The notes: generated by a model not told the origin, from the letters alone. A DNA stretch of 13,517 bases from Pseudopedobacter sp. (GCA_014378285.1 JACMNZ010000415.1:1-13517), one strand, 5' to 3'; counted from the first letter of the stretch, positions 1 through 8,585 are shown. Translations and numbers: made by a program.

Positions 1-161
1 ACGGTTTAGAAACTGGGATATCTATTCTTAATTTATTTAATACGCAAAATCTTAAAATCAATAATTTAGAAAGAATCCCTACAGAGCAAACGGGCACATT
101 AAATATCTACAACCAGGCGGTTCCTTTTACTCCCACTTTATATTTAAATCTTTCTTTATAA
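1..161 (+). CDS. TonB-dependent receptor, C-terminal fragment (5' end outside window)
   Basis: The frame beginning at base 3 is open from the window edge to TAA at 159-161 and gives about 52 residues. They contain GISILNLFNTQNL and end in VPFTPTLYLNLSL. Alternating hydrophobic and polar residues, an N-L-F-x-x-x-N turn and a closing P-F-T-P-T-L-x-x-N-L-x segment are what the last two or three strands of a Bacteroidota TonB-dependent outer-membrane receptor look like. The final residue is Leu rather than the more usual Phe. The substrate cannot be judged because the plug domain and most of the barrel are outside the window. The following lipoprotein is 81 bases away on the same strand and may be co-transcribed. 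I see no convincing terminator between them, only a short GGTTA/TAACC hairpin without a T-run. Confidence 0.75.
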   Translation, partial: GLETGISILNLFNTQNLKINNLERIPTEQTGTLNIYNQAVPFTPTLYLNLSL

Positions 162-242
162 AAAAGTAGGGTACAACCTAAGTTAAACGGTTATGATTTA
201 ACCAGCAGTAAGTTGGCAACTATTATAAACTTATAATCTTTA

Positions 243-1163
243 ATGAATATGAAAGCCATAATTAAAAAAAACTTCATCTTTTTAGCCTTTGTGGCTTTAG
301 CTTTTACAGCTTGTAATAAAGCTGACAATATTGATAATTTTGATAATGCTCTTTTGGAAAACGGAGCCGTTGCCGTTGCAAGTACAGAAAGCGTAACGGG
401 AAACCTAAACCCTCCAAAAGATTCTCTCTATGCAATTGATGCTTGCCAAAAAGATCATAAAAGAACCGAAGTAAAAGCGGCTGCTTTGTCAGTAAGTATT
501 ACCAGTTATCTAAATACAAATTATGCTGGATATACATTTATCAAAGCTTTTAGCACCACTTTAAAGGGAAATTCTACTATCAATAGTTATGTAGTTGGGA
601 TCCATTTTAATGGAAAGCCTGTAGCAATCAAATTTGCCGCAGACGGAACTTTTGTTAAAGTTCTAGAAATTAGGGAAGGTAACGATATGAAAAAAAATCG
701 TGATCATCATGACGGTGGATGTTTTGATAATAGAGATGGTAAACAAAGAGACAGTTTAGCAATTACTTCTTTGCCTGCAATTATTAAATCTTACATGAGT
801 ACCAATTATCCAAAAGATACTTTAAAAGGAGCTTGGATAAATAAGGACTTAAGTATTGTACTAGTAAGTAAAAATATAACCTTTTTTGCCAACGCTTTTA
901 AATTAGACGGAATGTTTATTGGTAGAAATCCCATTCCAAGTCACGCTGGTCAAGATAAAGAAATACAGCAGGGTGCGCTTCCTGTAAATATCTTAAGTTT
1001 ATTGAATACAACTTTTCCAAATTATGTATTTAAAAAGGCTTTTTCATCATCAGAAAAAGGTGTAGTAAGAGGATATTTAGTAATTATAGATGCTAACTTA
1101 ACTAAATACGCAATTTTATTTGATAGTAATGGTGTGTTGGTAAGTGCAAAATCTATAAGATAA
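243..1163 (+). CDS. Lipoprotein with three PepSY-like (beta-lactamase-inhibitor-like) repeats
   Basis: A signal peptide with hydrophobic core at residues 10-23 ends in a lipobox (FTA-C, Cys24), so the mature protein should be lipid-anchored in the envelope. Three related segments follow, at about residues 82-144, 177-230 and 246-306. Each starts with L-(P/S)-x-x-I-x-S-x-(L/M)-(N/S)-T-(N/T)-(Y/F) and runs through beta-strands to a (D/N)G-x-(F/L)-(V/I) end. This is the pattern of the putative beta-lactamase-inhibitor-like PepSY-like domains common in Bacteroidota lipoproteins. The linker at 145-172 is rich in His, Asp, Asn and Lys and carries a second Cys (160). The actual function of such proteins is unknown and the domain name does not show that it inhibits a beta-lactamase. 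The second ATG, at 249, is an equally good start; no Shine-Dalgarno site decides between them. It ends just before a strong terminator. Confidence 0.8.
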   Translation: MNMKAIIKKNFIFLAFVALAFTACNKADNIDNFDNALLENGAVAVASTESVTGNLNPPKDSLYAIDACQKDHKRTEVKAAALSVSITSYLNTNYAGYTFIKAFSTTLKGNSTINSYVVGIHFNGKPVAIKFAADGTFVKVLEIREGNDMKKNRDHHDGGCFDNRDGKQRDSLAITSLPAIIKSYMSTNYPKDTLKGAWINKDLSIVLVSKNITFFANAFKLDGMFIGRNPIPSHAGQDKEIQQGALPVNILSLLNTTFPNYVFKKAFSSSEKGVVRGYLVIIDANLTKYAILFDSNGVLVSAKSIR

Positions 1164-1187
1164 TTTAAATAAGATAATAAGAATTAT

Positions 1188-1221
1188 AAAATCCACATCT
1201 TTAATAAGATGTGGATTTTTT
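1188..1221 (+). terminator. Rho-independent terminator after the PepSY-like lipoprotein gene
   Basis: A perfect 13-bp stem (1188-1200 with 1207-1219, core ATCCACATCT/AGATGTGGAT) closes a 6-base loop and runs into a stretch of T ending at 1221. It lies 25 bases after the lipoprotein stop. The opposite strand also ends in four T, so it may serve weakly for the converging ybeY operon too. Confidence 0.9.
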
Positions 1222-1427
1222 GTGTCTTATAAACTATTTTTTGCAACTAATTTCAAGAAGCTTTACAAATATGGTTAGGTAATCATAAAGAAACATGGCA
1301 GAAAAGCCAAAAGCATTTTCAAATTCGGATTGGATAAAATAGGCCAGAATTCTGTTAAACGCCCAAGATTAATATAATTGGATATTATGAAATTTTTTCC
1401 ATGTACTTATGACGTAATTATAAGCTT

Positions 1428-1868
1428 TTAAGTAATTGAGGGGTTTCGTTTTGCCAAATATTCGTTTTCTTTGATTGTCATCAACTTTTTATCTTTTGTA
1501 GATTTGTCTTTGTAACCTAACAAATGGAGGATGCCATGTATCATGATACGATGTAATTCAGTATCGATTGTGACTTTATAAGCTTTAGAATTCTCTTTAA
1601 TACGTTCTATGCTTATAAATATGTCGCTTTGTATATGTTTATTTATTTCTGAGTTATCGAAGGTGATAATGTCTGTATAGGTATCGTGGTTGAGGTATTG
1701 TTGGTTTATGTTTAAGAGATATTGGTCTGAACATAAAATAAAGTTTATGCTTTTTAAACTATAGCTTTCAGACTCTATTGTATTTTTTATCCATGTTCTT
1801 GTTTGATTAAGTTGCTTTAACTTAAAGTTTGTTTCCTCATTAAAAAAGTATATCGGAACTTTTTTCAT
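1428..1868 (-). CDS. ybeY: Endoribonuclease YbeY (16S rRNA maturation factor)
   Basis: This is a single-domain metal-dependent RNase of 146 residues, the usual length for YbeY, which takes part in 16S rRNA 3'-end processing and ribosome quality control. The signature H-G-I-L-H-L-L-G-Y-K-D-K is at residues 111-122, with His111 and His115 as two zinc ligands. The third ligand, usually His in GYDH, is replaced here by the K-D-K form, which I know as normal for Bacteroidota YbeY; Asp121 may substitute. The upstream block YLNHDTYTDIITFD (58-71) matches the substrate-cleft motif of the family. It is the last gene of a minus-strand operon. Its ATG overlaps the stop of the preceding ATPase gene by one base (TAATG), which suggests translational coupling. 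In relatives, mnmG often follows; here it does not. Confidence 0.93.
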   Translation of the reverse strand: MKKVPIYFFNEETNFKLKQLNQTRTWIKNTIESESYSLKSINFILCSDQYLLNINQQYLNHDTYTDIITFDNSEINKHIQSDIFISIERIKENSKAYKVTIDTELHRIMIHGILHLLGYKDKSTKDKKLMTIKENEYLAKRNPSIT

Positions 1869-2293
1869 TAATATTTAAAGTGCAATTCTACTTCATTTCC
1901 TTTGCTGTTAAAAATACATTGATCGGCTAATCTTTTCATGATGTAAACACCACGACCAGTCAATTTTTCTAAATTTTCTAAATTGGTAGGGTCGGGAATG
2001 CTTGTAAAATCGAAACCATTGCCTTCATCAGCAATTGTGAACACTAATCTTTTATTATTGACTACTTCTAGGTTAACAAATACTTTCTTATCTGGGTCTT
2101 GTTTATTACCATGATAAATGGCATTGGTAATTGCTTCATTTAAACATGTCATTAAGTTTGCATAGACATCATCGCCAATGTTTAGCTGTTTCACTAAATC
2201 ATCGACAAAATTCTCCATTATGGCAACGCTTTGGTTGTTAGATTGTAATTGTAGAGAATATAATCCGTCCATAGTTTCAGTTAAATTATTCAT
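1868..2293 (-). CDS. RsbW-like ATP-binding protein (anti-sigma factor / serine kinase type)
   Basis: A stand-alone GHKL ATPase domain of 141 residues. The N-box is E-A-I-T-N-A-I-Y-H-G-N (residues 53-63, with Glu53 and Asn57 placed for Mg-ATP). The G1 box is D-E-G-N-G-F (89-94) and the G2 box is G-R-G-V-Y-I-M (113-119). Length and layout match the HATPase_c_2 family to which RsbW and SpoIIAB belong; those proteins phosphorylate an anti-anti-sigma partner and bind sigma factors. No such partner or sigma factor is encoded in this window, so its target is unknown. The gene lies 3 bases after the DUF4175 gene and overlaps ybeY by one base, so the three are almost certainly one transcript. GGGGAA sits a few bases upstream of the ATG, a rare SD-like element here. 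Confidence 0.88.
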   Translation of the reverse strand: MNNLTETMDGLYSLQLQSNNQSVAIMENFVDDLVKQLNIGDDVYANLMTCLNEAITNAIYHGNKQDPDKKVFVNLEVVNNKRLVFTIADEGNGFDFTSIPDPTNLENLEKLTGRGVYIMKRLADQCIFNSKGNEVELHFKY

Positions 2294-2296
2294 ATT

Positions 2297-5200
2297 TTAT
2301 TCCCCAATATTTAATTTTTTAAAGTACTCACTTATTTTTGATTTATAAAAATAATTTAATGCTGGAGGCACAGTTTTTATTTGCTCTACCTCTTTAGCTT
2401 TTTGTTTTTGATATTCTTGTAAAATCAAATTGTAATTTGGCGTAAAATTTTTACCTTCTTTACTCTCTCTTTTGTCATCTTGTTCTCTTTCCTTTTCAGC
2501 TTTATCAGCTTCTAATAATCGGCTTTGAATTTCTTGCTGACGCAAAAGGGCTTCTTGTGTTATTTTTTTGTTTACGAGTTCTGTCTCGGTTTGTTCCATT
2601 TGCTTAATGGTTTTTTCTAAATTTCCGAGTTTACCTTGCCCATCTTTGTTTAAATTATTATTTATTTCTTGTAATGCCTGCCTAATCATCTGTTGTTGCT
2701 GAGCCATTTTTGCCATTTGCTCGCTCATTTGTTTGTTTTTAGATTGGCCTAATTGCATACCTTGTTGTTGCATTTGCTCTTTTGCTTTCTGCATGTTTTT
2801 GTTCAACTGCTTTTGCATTTCATTCAGTTGAGACAAACTTGGTTTTGATTTTCCTTTACCTCCTGCTTTTGCATTTTTCATTGCATTTTGCAATTGCTGC
2901 AATGCTTCACTCAACATTAACGCCAAATTATTAATGGATGTTAAAGCAAATTGTTGATTTCTATTGGCTTCGTCAATTTTTCTATCGGTTAGTTTATCAA
3001 GTCCTTCTGTTATTTGTTGATTTATAGTGCTGATTTCTTTATTTACAGTACTGGCAATTTGAGGAACTTTTTTACTTAAACTGTATAAACTATCTTCAAC
3101 AGTTTTTAAATTATCTTTTATTTCTCGTTGCTTTTGTGCGAGTTTTACAAAATTAGGGTCGTCTGGATTTATGTTTTTTAAATCTACCATTACTTTTTCT
3201 TGATCAAAAGAAGTTTTTAGGAGATTCTGTAAAATTTGACGTAATTCTTTTTCATTAACCTTATTATCTTCTTCTTCCCCGCCTCCTTGCATTTGGTCTA
3301 GCTTTTTAGACAGCTCTTGCATTTTTTGTGCGGCAGATTTTTGAGATTCTGATGCCTTTTGACTTTTATTATTTTCTAAATTCTTTTCGGCGGCATCTAA
3401 ATCCTTATCAATTGCTTTTTGTTCTTCTTCAGGGTTTTTAAAATCTGCGGGTTGATCTAATTGTTGATTCTTTTCATCAAGATTATCTAAATTCTTTTTT
3501 AATATATTAAATTCTTTTTCTATGTTTTTTTGCTTATCAAAATTTTCTTTATTGTTGTTTTTATTAAAAGTTTCTTTACTTAAATCATCTTGTTTTTTAG
3601 CAATATTGTTTAATCTATCAACTGCATCGCTTAATTTTTGTTCTACCTCTAGCTTTTTATACAGCTCTAAAATTCTATCTAATTCTTTTTCTAAAGATTT
3701 ATTATCCATTTGCATTTTTTGCAATTGATCTTGGGTAAGCTCTTTTTGATTCTGCTCCATTAGCTTTTGAAGGTTTTCTAAAAGTTTTTTGGTTTTATCA
3801 TCTAAAACATTATCGAATAAGTCTTGAATTTGCTTTTGTTTCTCTAAAAGTTTTTGTTGATCTGGTTTTATTTCTGCTCTGTCTAATAAATTTTGTTTGC
3901 TGTCTTTTTGAATGTCTTTGATCGCTTCTTCTAACTTTTTTTGCTTATCAATTAAATTTTCTATCTGCTTTTTTTGCTCATAACCAATAGACTTTTGCTC
4001 AATTAAATCTTGATTAAGTTTTTTTGTTTCCTTCTGAATATTTTCTGCTTGTTTAATTGCAGATTGCATCTTTTGTTTGATGGCTTGAGACGTTTCTTCC
4101 ATCTTTTTAATGCTTTCTTCTTTTGAAGCTAGTTTATAAATAGCGGTAGCGGATTTGGTATGCTTAGGGCCAAATACACCATCATTATCTGCAACATCAA
4201 AATAATAAGTTATTTCTTCGCCAGGCAAAACCCCTATCGCTTTTAAAGGCCATAAATAAAAAAAATTAGCTTTGGTAGATGCGTTATCAAACTTCACAGG
4301 AACGTTAAATAACTTCCCTTTTCTATTCTCATCATCAGATTTTAAAATTTGGTAATGGAAATATAAACTAGTTAACCCGTGGTCATCATCGGCTTTGCCA
4401 ATAAAATAAACCACGTTTAAATTAGTAGAATCTAATTTTTGAGCAACCTCTATTTTTGGATAAGCATCTGAAATAATATTTAGCTGATAGCTTATAGAAT
4501 CTTTTGCTTTAATATCATTGTTTTTTAAAACGATACTATATATACCGTTCTGTAATACTTTAGTTTGATAAGAAAATTTATTTTCTTGATTTTGGATGAG
4601 GCTGATGTTTTTGTTCAATGTTCTAAATCCTATTGAAGAAACGTTTTCTGTATTGAAATTCCATTTTACGATAGTGCCAATTGGCAAAGTTAAATCGCCA
4701 GGGTTTTGTATAGTTTCGGATGCCTTATTTAAGTAGCTAGGATAAAAAAGCTGTGCCTGATAATTTATCAAAACGGGTTTCTTTTTAACGATGATATCGA
4801 ATTCTTCGGAAGAAAACTCTCCTGCAACCAATCTAAATTTTTTATTGTGTTGGAGGTTTTTAAACTGATAATTGAAATTGATGATGTCTTTTTTGTCGAG
4901 CTTAAAAGTATTCACTCCGTCTTCTAAATAAATATCCTGAGGAATTTGCTCTCCGCTAATTTTGACATAGAGATTTAAATCATCGCCCTGTACAACCTCT
5001 AAACTTTTATTGGTGATATTAAAATTGAAAGGGGCTTTCTTTTTATAAAAAGTATTGTAATGAATAATCCTTTTAGTTCCTTCGGTTAAAATGGAAGGCG
5101 CTGCAAAAGCAATAACTATTACGGTTGCTAAAGGAACTAATGCATATCTTAGGTATTTTTTATTATCCCTGATATTAACTGCTGAAACAAATGGAATAGG

Positions 5201-5623
5201 CTTAAATGAAGCAATTCTTTGATCAATACTGGCTTCAATCAAACTATTTTGTTCTAGATTATCTTCCAATTGTTTCTTAAGCTGTAAAGTATTAATTAGC
5301 TTATCGCTGATACTTGGGAAATGTTGGCCAATTATAGCGGATGCTTTTTCATGGTTTATGGCCTTCCCTAAATTTAGATAATTAACAAGATGCCTTACAA
5401 TTAAGAACCAAACAAGAATAACTTGAGAAAACACAAAAATATAGAATAAGGAAGTTCTTGTGTTTGTACCGAAATAACCATAATATTCTGAGGTTATAAT
5501 GAATAAGTAAAAAGCTATAAAAATCCCAGATTGCCAAATTATTCCACGCACTATTTTATTCAGGTAATATTTCCTGATAAAATCATCTATTTTTTTTAAG
5601 AGTTGTTGGTAGCCGTTATTCAT
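2297..5623 (-). CDS. DUF4175 family large membrane protein with long coiled coil
   Basis: A protein of 1108 residues. The N-terminus has membrane helices at about 24-44, 57-78 and 159-176. A beta-rich region of roughly 200-495 follows, probably extracytoplasmic, with A-D-D-D-H-G-L-T-S-L-Y-F-H-Y at about 411-424 as its most typical element. From about 500 to 1060 the chain is almost wholly Lys/Glu/Gln-rich heptad-like sequence, broken by Gly/Asn-rich loops such as GGGEEED and AGGKGKSK. The C-terminus closes with VPPALNYFYKSKISEYF. This is the DUF4175 architecture found across Bacteroidota; no biochemical function is established. It is the first gene of an operon with an RsbW-like ATPase and ybeY. 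A role as an envelope scaffold or signalling platform for the ATPase is only a guess. The upstream gap of 201 bases has no clear consensus promoter. Confidence 0.85.
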   Translation of the reverse strand: MNNGYQQLLKKIDDFIRKYYLNKIVRGIIWQSGIFIAFYLFIITSEYYGYFGTNTRTSLFYIFVFSQVILVWFLIVRHLVNYLNLGKAINHEKASAIIGQHFPSISDKLINTLQLKKQLEDNLEQNSLIEASIDQRIASFKPIPFVSAVNIRDNKKYLRYALVPLATVIVIAFAAPSILTEGTKRIIHYNTFYKKKAPFNFNITNKSLEVVQGDDLNLYVKISGEQIPQDIYLEDGVNTFKLDKKDIINFNYQFKNLQHNKKFRLVAGEFSSEEFDIIVKKKPVLINYQAQLFYPSYLNKASETIQNPGDLTLPIGTIVKWNFNTENVSSIGFRTLNKNISLIQNQENKFSYQTKVLQNGIYSIVLKNNDIKAKDSISYQLNIISDAYPKIEVAQKLDSTNLNVVYFIGKADDDHGLTSLYFHYQILKSDDENRKGKLFNVPVKFDNASTKANFFYLWPLKAIGVLPGEEITYYFDVADNDGVFGPKHTKSATAIYKLASKEESIKKMEETSQAIKQKMQSAIKQAENIQKETKKLNQDLIEQKSIGYEQKKQIENLIDKQKKLEEAIKDIQKDSKQNLLDRAEIKPDQQKLLEKQKQIQDLFDNVLDDKTKKLLENLQKLMEQNQKELTQDQLQKMQMDNKSLEKELDRILELYKKLEVEQKLSDAVDRLNNIAKKQDDLSKETFNKNNNKENFDKQKNIEKEFNILKKNLDNLDEKNQQLDQPADFKNPEEEQKAIDKDLDAAEKNLENNKSQKASESQKSAAQKMQELSKKLDQMQGGGEEEDNKVNEKELRQILQNLLKTSFDQEKVMVDLKNINPDDPNFVKLAQKQREIKDNLKTVEDSLYSLSKKVPQIASTVNKEISTINQQITEGLDKLTDRKIDEANRNQQFALTSINNLALMLSEALQQLQNAMKNAKAGGKGKSKPSLSQLNEMQKQLNKNMQKAKEQMQQQGMQLGQSKNKQMSEQMAKMAQQQQMIRQALQEINNNLNKDGQGKLGNLEKTIKQMEQTETELVNKKITQEALLRQQEIQSRLLEADKAEKEREQDDKRESKEGKNFTPNYNLILQEYQKQKAKEVEQIKTVPPALNYFYKSKISEYFKKLNIGE

Positions 5624-5824
5624 TTATAAATCATAAACTTAATAAAGCAATTGATATTTTAAAAATGGAAATGTATTGTTTTAACGATGAGTAATAAAAA
5701 AAAATATAATAGTTTAAAAATTAGGGCAGTAAAATAGCGTTTAATAACTTTTACGAAGATAAATTTCTTTTGCACAGTAATTGCTTATAGGTGTTTAGTT
5801 TATTGACTATAAAATTTATTAATT

Positions 5825-6691
5825 ATGAAAATTAAATCGATAGTAGCAATTGCCGGAGTTGCCTTAATTATGGCATCATGCTCGGCACCAAGAAAATTAA
5901 GAGAGGCGCAAGTAGATAACAAAAGATTAGACAGTCTTTATAGAGACCTTCAAAATCAGCTTTTGGCTTGCGAAAATGCTAGTAAAAGTAGCAGTTCTGA
6001 TTATGAGATGAAAATCAAAAACCTGAACGACCAATTATCCAATATAAAAACCAATAATAATCAAATGGTAAATCAGTTAAAAGATTTATCGGTTATATCA
6101 GGTAAACAAGCAGAAAGCATTAATAAATCTTTAGATAACATTGGGGCTAAAGACGGTTATATAATGAATTTGCAATCGGCTATAGCAAGAAAAGATTCAT
6201 TAAATATGGCTTTGGTGATGAACTTAAAAGGAGCCATTGGAAATTTAAATGATAAAGACATCAATATTAAAGTAGATAAAGGAGTTGTTTACATTGATAT
6301 TTCTGATAAACTTTTATTTAAAAGCGGAAGTTATGAAGTTAACGAAGGCGCAAAAAACGTTTTAGGAAAAGTAGCAAAAGTGTTATTGAACCAACCAGAT
6401 ATTGAATTTATGGTAGAAGGACATACTGATAATGTTCCTTACAAATCTAACGGTACATTGGTTGATAATTGGGATTTAAGTGTGAAAAGAGCTACTTCTG
6501 TAGTGAGGATTTTGCAAGACCAATACAATATTCCCGCCGCTAAAATGACTGCAGCAGGTAGAGGCGAGTATGTACCGGTAACTTCTAATGCTACTGTAGA
6601 AGGTAAAGCAGCAAACAGAAGAACTAGAATTGTAATTTTGCCTCAATTAGATCAGTTCTTTAAATTATTGGAAACACCAAGAGGAAAATAA
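5825..6691 (+). CDS. OmpA family lipoprotein, peptidoglycan-binding
   Basis: Residues 1-18 are a lipoprotein signal peptide ending in the lipobox I-M-A-S-C (Cys19). Residues 25-145 are a polar, mostly helical, coiled-coil-like stalk. Residues 148-275 form an OmpA C-terminal domain. Its peptidoglycan contacts are visible: G-H-T-D (Asp202) and L-S-V-K-R-A (Arg222), the two residues that hold diaminopimelate in this family, followed by A-A-G-R-G-E and N-R-R-T-R-I-V-I. It has no beta-barrel, so it probably anchors the outer membrane to the cell wall from the lipid side, like a Pal protein with a longer stalk. It is monocistronic: divergent from the DUF4175 operon and closed by a terminator 20 bases after its stop. 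Confidence 0.92.
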   Translation: MKIKSIVAIAGVALIMASCSAPRKLREAQVDNKRLDSLYRDLQNQLLACENASKSSSSDYEMKIKNLNDQLSNIKTNNNQMVNQLKDLSVISGKQAESINKSLDNIGAKDGYIMNLQSAIARKDSLNMALVMNLKGAIGNLNDKDINIKVDKGVVYIDISDKLLFKSGSYEVNEGAKNVLGKVAKVLLNQPDIEFMVEGHTDNVPYKSNGTLVDNWDLSVKRATSVVRILQDQYNIPAAKMTAAGRGEYVPVTSNATVEGKAANRRTRIVILPQLDQFFKLLETPRGK

Positions 6692-6710
6692 TAGAAAGAT
6701 TAATTATAAT

Positions 6711-6749
6711 AAAAAAGCCATCCCGATTTTTTTCGGGATGGCTTTTTTT
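6711..6749 (+). terminator. Bidirectional rho-independent terminator between ompA-like gene and LytTR regulator
   Basis: A 16-bp stem (6711-6726 with 6733-6748, core GCCATCCCGA/TCGGGATGGC) has a six-T loop. A-runs and T-runs flank the core symmetrically, so it works as a terminator read from either strand. It lies between the converging OmpA-like and LytTR genes, 19 bases from each stop or slightly less. Confidence 0.93.
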
Positions 6750-6766
6750 GTTTAGCGGTAAAAAAG

Positions 6767-7489
6767 CTAAACGTTTTTATCTTCAATCAGCTTAAAAAAA
6801 TATTCTCTATACGTATCGCCAATCGGGATTATTTTATCGTTAATCATAATTCGGCTTCGTTCTATACTTTCAATTTTATCTAGGGCAACAATATAAGATT
6901 TATGTACCCTCACAAAAAGATGATTCGGCAAAACCTCATCGATCTTTTTCATGCTTTGTAAGGTGATAATACGTTCTTTTTTAGTGTAAATGGAGATATA
7001 ATCTTTTAAACCTTCAATAAAAAGGATATCGTCTAAATATATTTTTTGGATTTTATATTCTGTTTTAACAAAAATAAAATTGTGGACAAACGTATTGGAT
7101 TCTACTACAGAAGCCACAACTTGAGGAGCAACATTACAGATCAATTCGTTCGCTTTTTGGGCAGCTTTATAAAACCTATCAAAAGCTATAGGCTTCAATA
7201 AATAATCAACTACATTATGTTCATAGCCATCTAAAGCATATTCCGGATAAGCGGTTGTTAAAATCACTTTGCACTTCCCGTTTGCGATTTTTAAAAACTG
7301 GATACCTGTTAATTCTGGCATTTGGACATCTAAAAACACCAAATCAATTTTACCTTCTTGCACAACAGAAAGTGCATCAATTGGGTTTTGGAAACTTTTA
7401 TAAAGTGTAAGAAACGGGATTTTAGAAATATAGTCTTCTATAATGTCAATAGCTAAAGGCTCGTCATCTACTATAAGGCAATTGATCAT
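6767..7489 (-). CDS. LytTR-family response regulator
   Basis: The N-terminal receiver domain (residues 2-115) has the acidic pair Asp8/Asp9, the phosphoacceptor Asp54 in V-F-L-D-V-Q-M-P, Thr79 in I-L-T-T-A-Y and Lys99 in L-L-K-P. The C-terminal LytTR DNA-binding domain spans about 136-237, with F-I-E-G-L-K-D-Y-I-S-I-Y (157-168) and F-V-R-V-H-K-S-Y-I-V (192-201) as typical blocks. The length of 240 is normal for AgrA/LytR-type regulators of Bacteroidota. The gene follows its kinase with one base between stop and ATG. The probable DNA targets are the paired half-sites upstream of the kinase gene at 8555-8585 and 8628-8657. Confidence 0.95.
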   Translation of the reverse strand: MINCLIVDDEPLAIDIIEDYISKIPFLTLYKSFQNPIDALSVVQEGKIDLVFLDVQMPELTGIQFLKIANGKCKVILTTAYPEYALDGYEHNVVDYLLKPIAFDRFYKAAQKANELICNVAPQVVASVVESNTFVHNFIFVKTEYKIQKIYLDDILFIEGLKDYISIYTKKERIITLQSMKKIDEVLPNHLFVRVHKSYIVALDKIESIERSRIMINDKIIPIGDTYREYFFKLIEDKNV

Positions 7490-7490
7490 G

Positions 7491-8516
7491 CTATAAATTT
7501 AGATATAATTCAGAAAAATATTCATGTTCACGGTTTTCTACACTTAATTTATATTTTTCGGGATAGGTTAAATCTAAACGTCTAACCACGTTAACCATCC
7601 CAATTCCGCCGGTTTGATCTTTATTTTGCTCGTTTTTTTTATTCTTTATCGTAAACAATAAATTATCTTCAAAAACAGAAATGTTGATAACGATAGGGTG
7701 GTCTTTATTGGTTGCTAAACCATGTTTAAAAGCATTTTCTACAAAAGAGATTAAAATTAACGGCACAATGTTTTGGTTTTGAATTTGCCCTTCTACTTCT
7801 AAAATTACATGAGCTTTCCCTTTAAAACGCAACTTTTGCAACTCTATAAAACTTTGCAAATAGGTTATCTCTTTTTCTAATGCTACACGGTTATCATTAC
7901 TTTCATAAAGCATATAGCGCATAATTTCAGAAAGTTTAAGAATGGCATCTGGCGTTGCTTCAGATTTTTGATAAGCCAAAGAATAGATATTATTTAAAGA
8001 ATTGAATAAAAAATGAGGATTAATCTGAGATTTTAAAAAAGCCAATTCTGCAGTTAGTCGTTGTCTTTCTAACTCGGTTTTTTCTCTTTCATTAAAAAAC
8101 CAGTCGATAGTGAATTTATAAACGGTACTTAAAAAAATGAAAAAACCATTGGTGATAAAAGTACTCAGCAATAATCTTTCTGGCTCAGAAAAAGACATTT
8201 CCTTGGTATTTGTCATCATCTTTAAGCCGCTTATCTTATAAATGTAAAAGGTAAATCCATATTTAATAGCCAAAAAAGCTATCACAATTGCCAAACAGCC
8301 TAACATCCATAAAAAGAATTTTCTTTTATCAAGCGTAAGCGGAATTAAAAAATAAAGGTTGAGGTAAAAAATAGCGATGTTTAATAAAGACAAGCCTATA
8401 AAAAGGATATAAACACCTCTACTGCTTTCAAAACCGCCTGTTGCTACAAACGTAAATAGCGTGATTAAAAACAACCACACCATAATATGAAGCATAAACT
8501 TTTGTAACCGGCCCAT
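7491..8516 (-). CDS. LytS-like sensor histidine kinase
   Basis: Four membrane helices (about residues 9-25, 36-60, 68-92 and 114-134) form the sensor part, with almost no extracytoplasmic domain; the stimulus may be sensed in or at the membrane. A short coiled segment leads to the His_kinase domain, with F-L-K-S-Q-I-N-P-H-F-L-F-N-S-L-N-N at 160-176 and phospho-acceptor His168. The ATPase part has the N-box I-S-F-V-E-N-A-F-K-H-G (256-266) and the G-box G-G-I-G-M-V-N-V (303-310). It is the first gene of the kinase-regulator pair. The kinase reads from a promoter that overlaps LytTR-type half-sites, so positive autoregulation is likely. The ligand is not indicated by the sequence. Confidence 0.93.
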   Translation of the reverse strand: MGRLQKFMLHIMVWLFLITLFTFVATGGFESSRGVYILFIGLSLLNIAIFYLNLYFLIPLTLDKRKFFLWMLGCLAIVIAFLAIKYGFTFYIYKISGLKMMTNTKEMSFSEPERLLLSTFITNGFFIFLSTVYKFTIDWFFNEREKTELERQRLTAELAFLKSQINPHFLFNSLNNIYSLAYQKSEATPDAILKLSEIMRYMLYESNDNRVALEKEITYLQSFIELQKLRFKGKAHVILEVEGQIQNQNIVPLILISFVENAFKHGLATNKDHPIVINISVFEDNLLFTIKNKKNEQNKDQTGGIGMVNVVRRLDLTYPEKYKLSVENREHEYFSELYLNL

Positions 8517-8549
8517 AAATAAAAGTAATAAAAGATAATTTTAATTACA

Positions 8550-8557
8550 CAAATATA
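8550..8557 (-). promoter_or_regulatory. -7 box of the kinase-regulator operon promoter
   Basis: On the minus strand this reads TATATTTG, an exact match to the Bacteroidota -7 consensus TAnnTTTG. The inferred start of transcription is near 8545, giving a leader of about 30 bases to the kinase ATG. No TTG lies at the proper -33 distance; instead the region is filled by the paired half-sites, as expected for a promoter that needs an activator. Confidence 0.6.
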
Positions 8558-8585
8558 GACCAACGCCTAATTTTTATCTACCAAC
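8555..8585 (-). promoter_or_regulatory. LytTR-type operator pair facing the kinase gene
   Basis: Read on the minus strand there are two half-sites, GTTGGTAGAT (8585-8576) and GTTGGTCTAT (8564-8555). Their starts are exactly 21 bp apart, two helical turns. LytTR regulators such as AgrA and AlgR bind imperfect 9-bp direct repeats with about 12 bp between them, and GCGTTGGTC is close to the AlgR half-site. The proximal half-site abuts the -7 box. The binding by this regulator is inferred. Confidence 0.6.

Noticed and set aside
1222..1427. Possible gene remnant between the terminator and ybeY.
   Set aside because: Every frame is broken by stops within about 25 codons and I recognise no protein family in the pieces.
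1722..1728. TTGGTCT inside ybeY, and TTGGTCTA at 3293-3300 inside the DUF4175 gene, as further LytTR sites.
   Set aside because: Both are single copies within coding sequence without a partner 21 bp away. They show that one half-site alone is not significant.
3522..3728. Plus-strand open frame inside the DUF4175 gene.
   Set aside because: It is the complement of the Lys/Glu/Gln-rich coiled coil and gives a Phe/Leu/Ser-rich sequence typical of a shadow frame. The same holds for the frames opposite the topoisomerase, CLC-F and dioxygenase genes.
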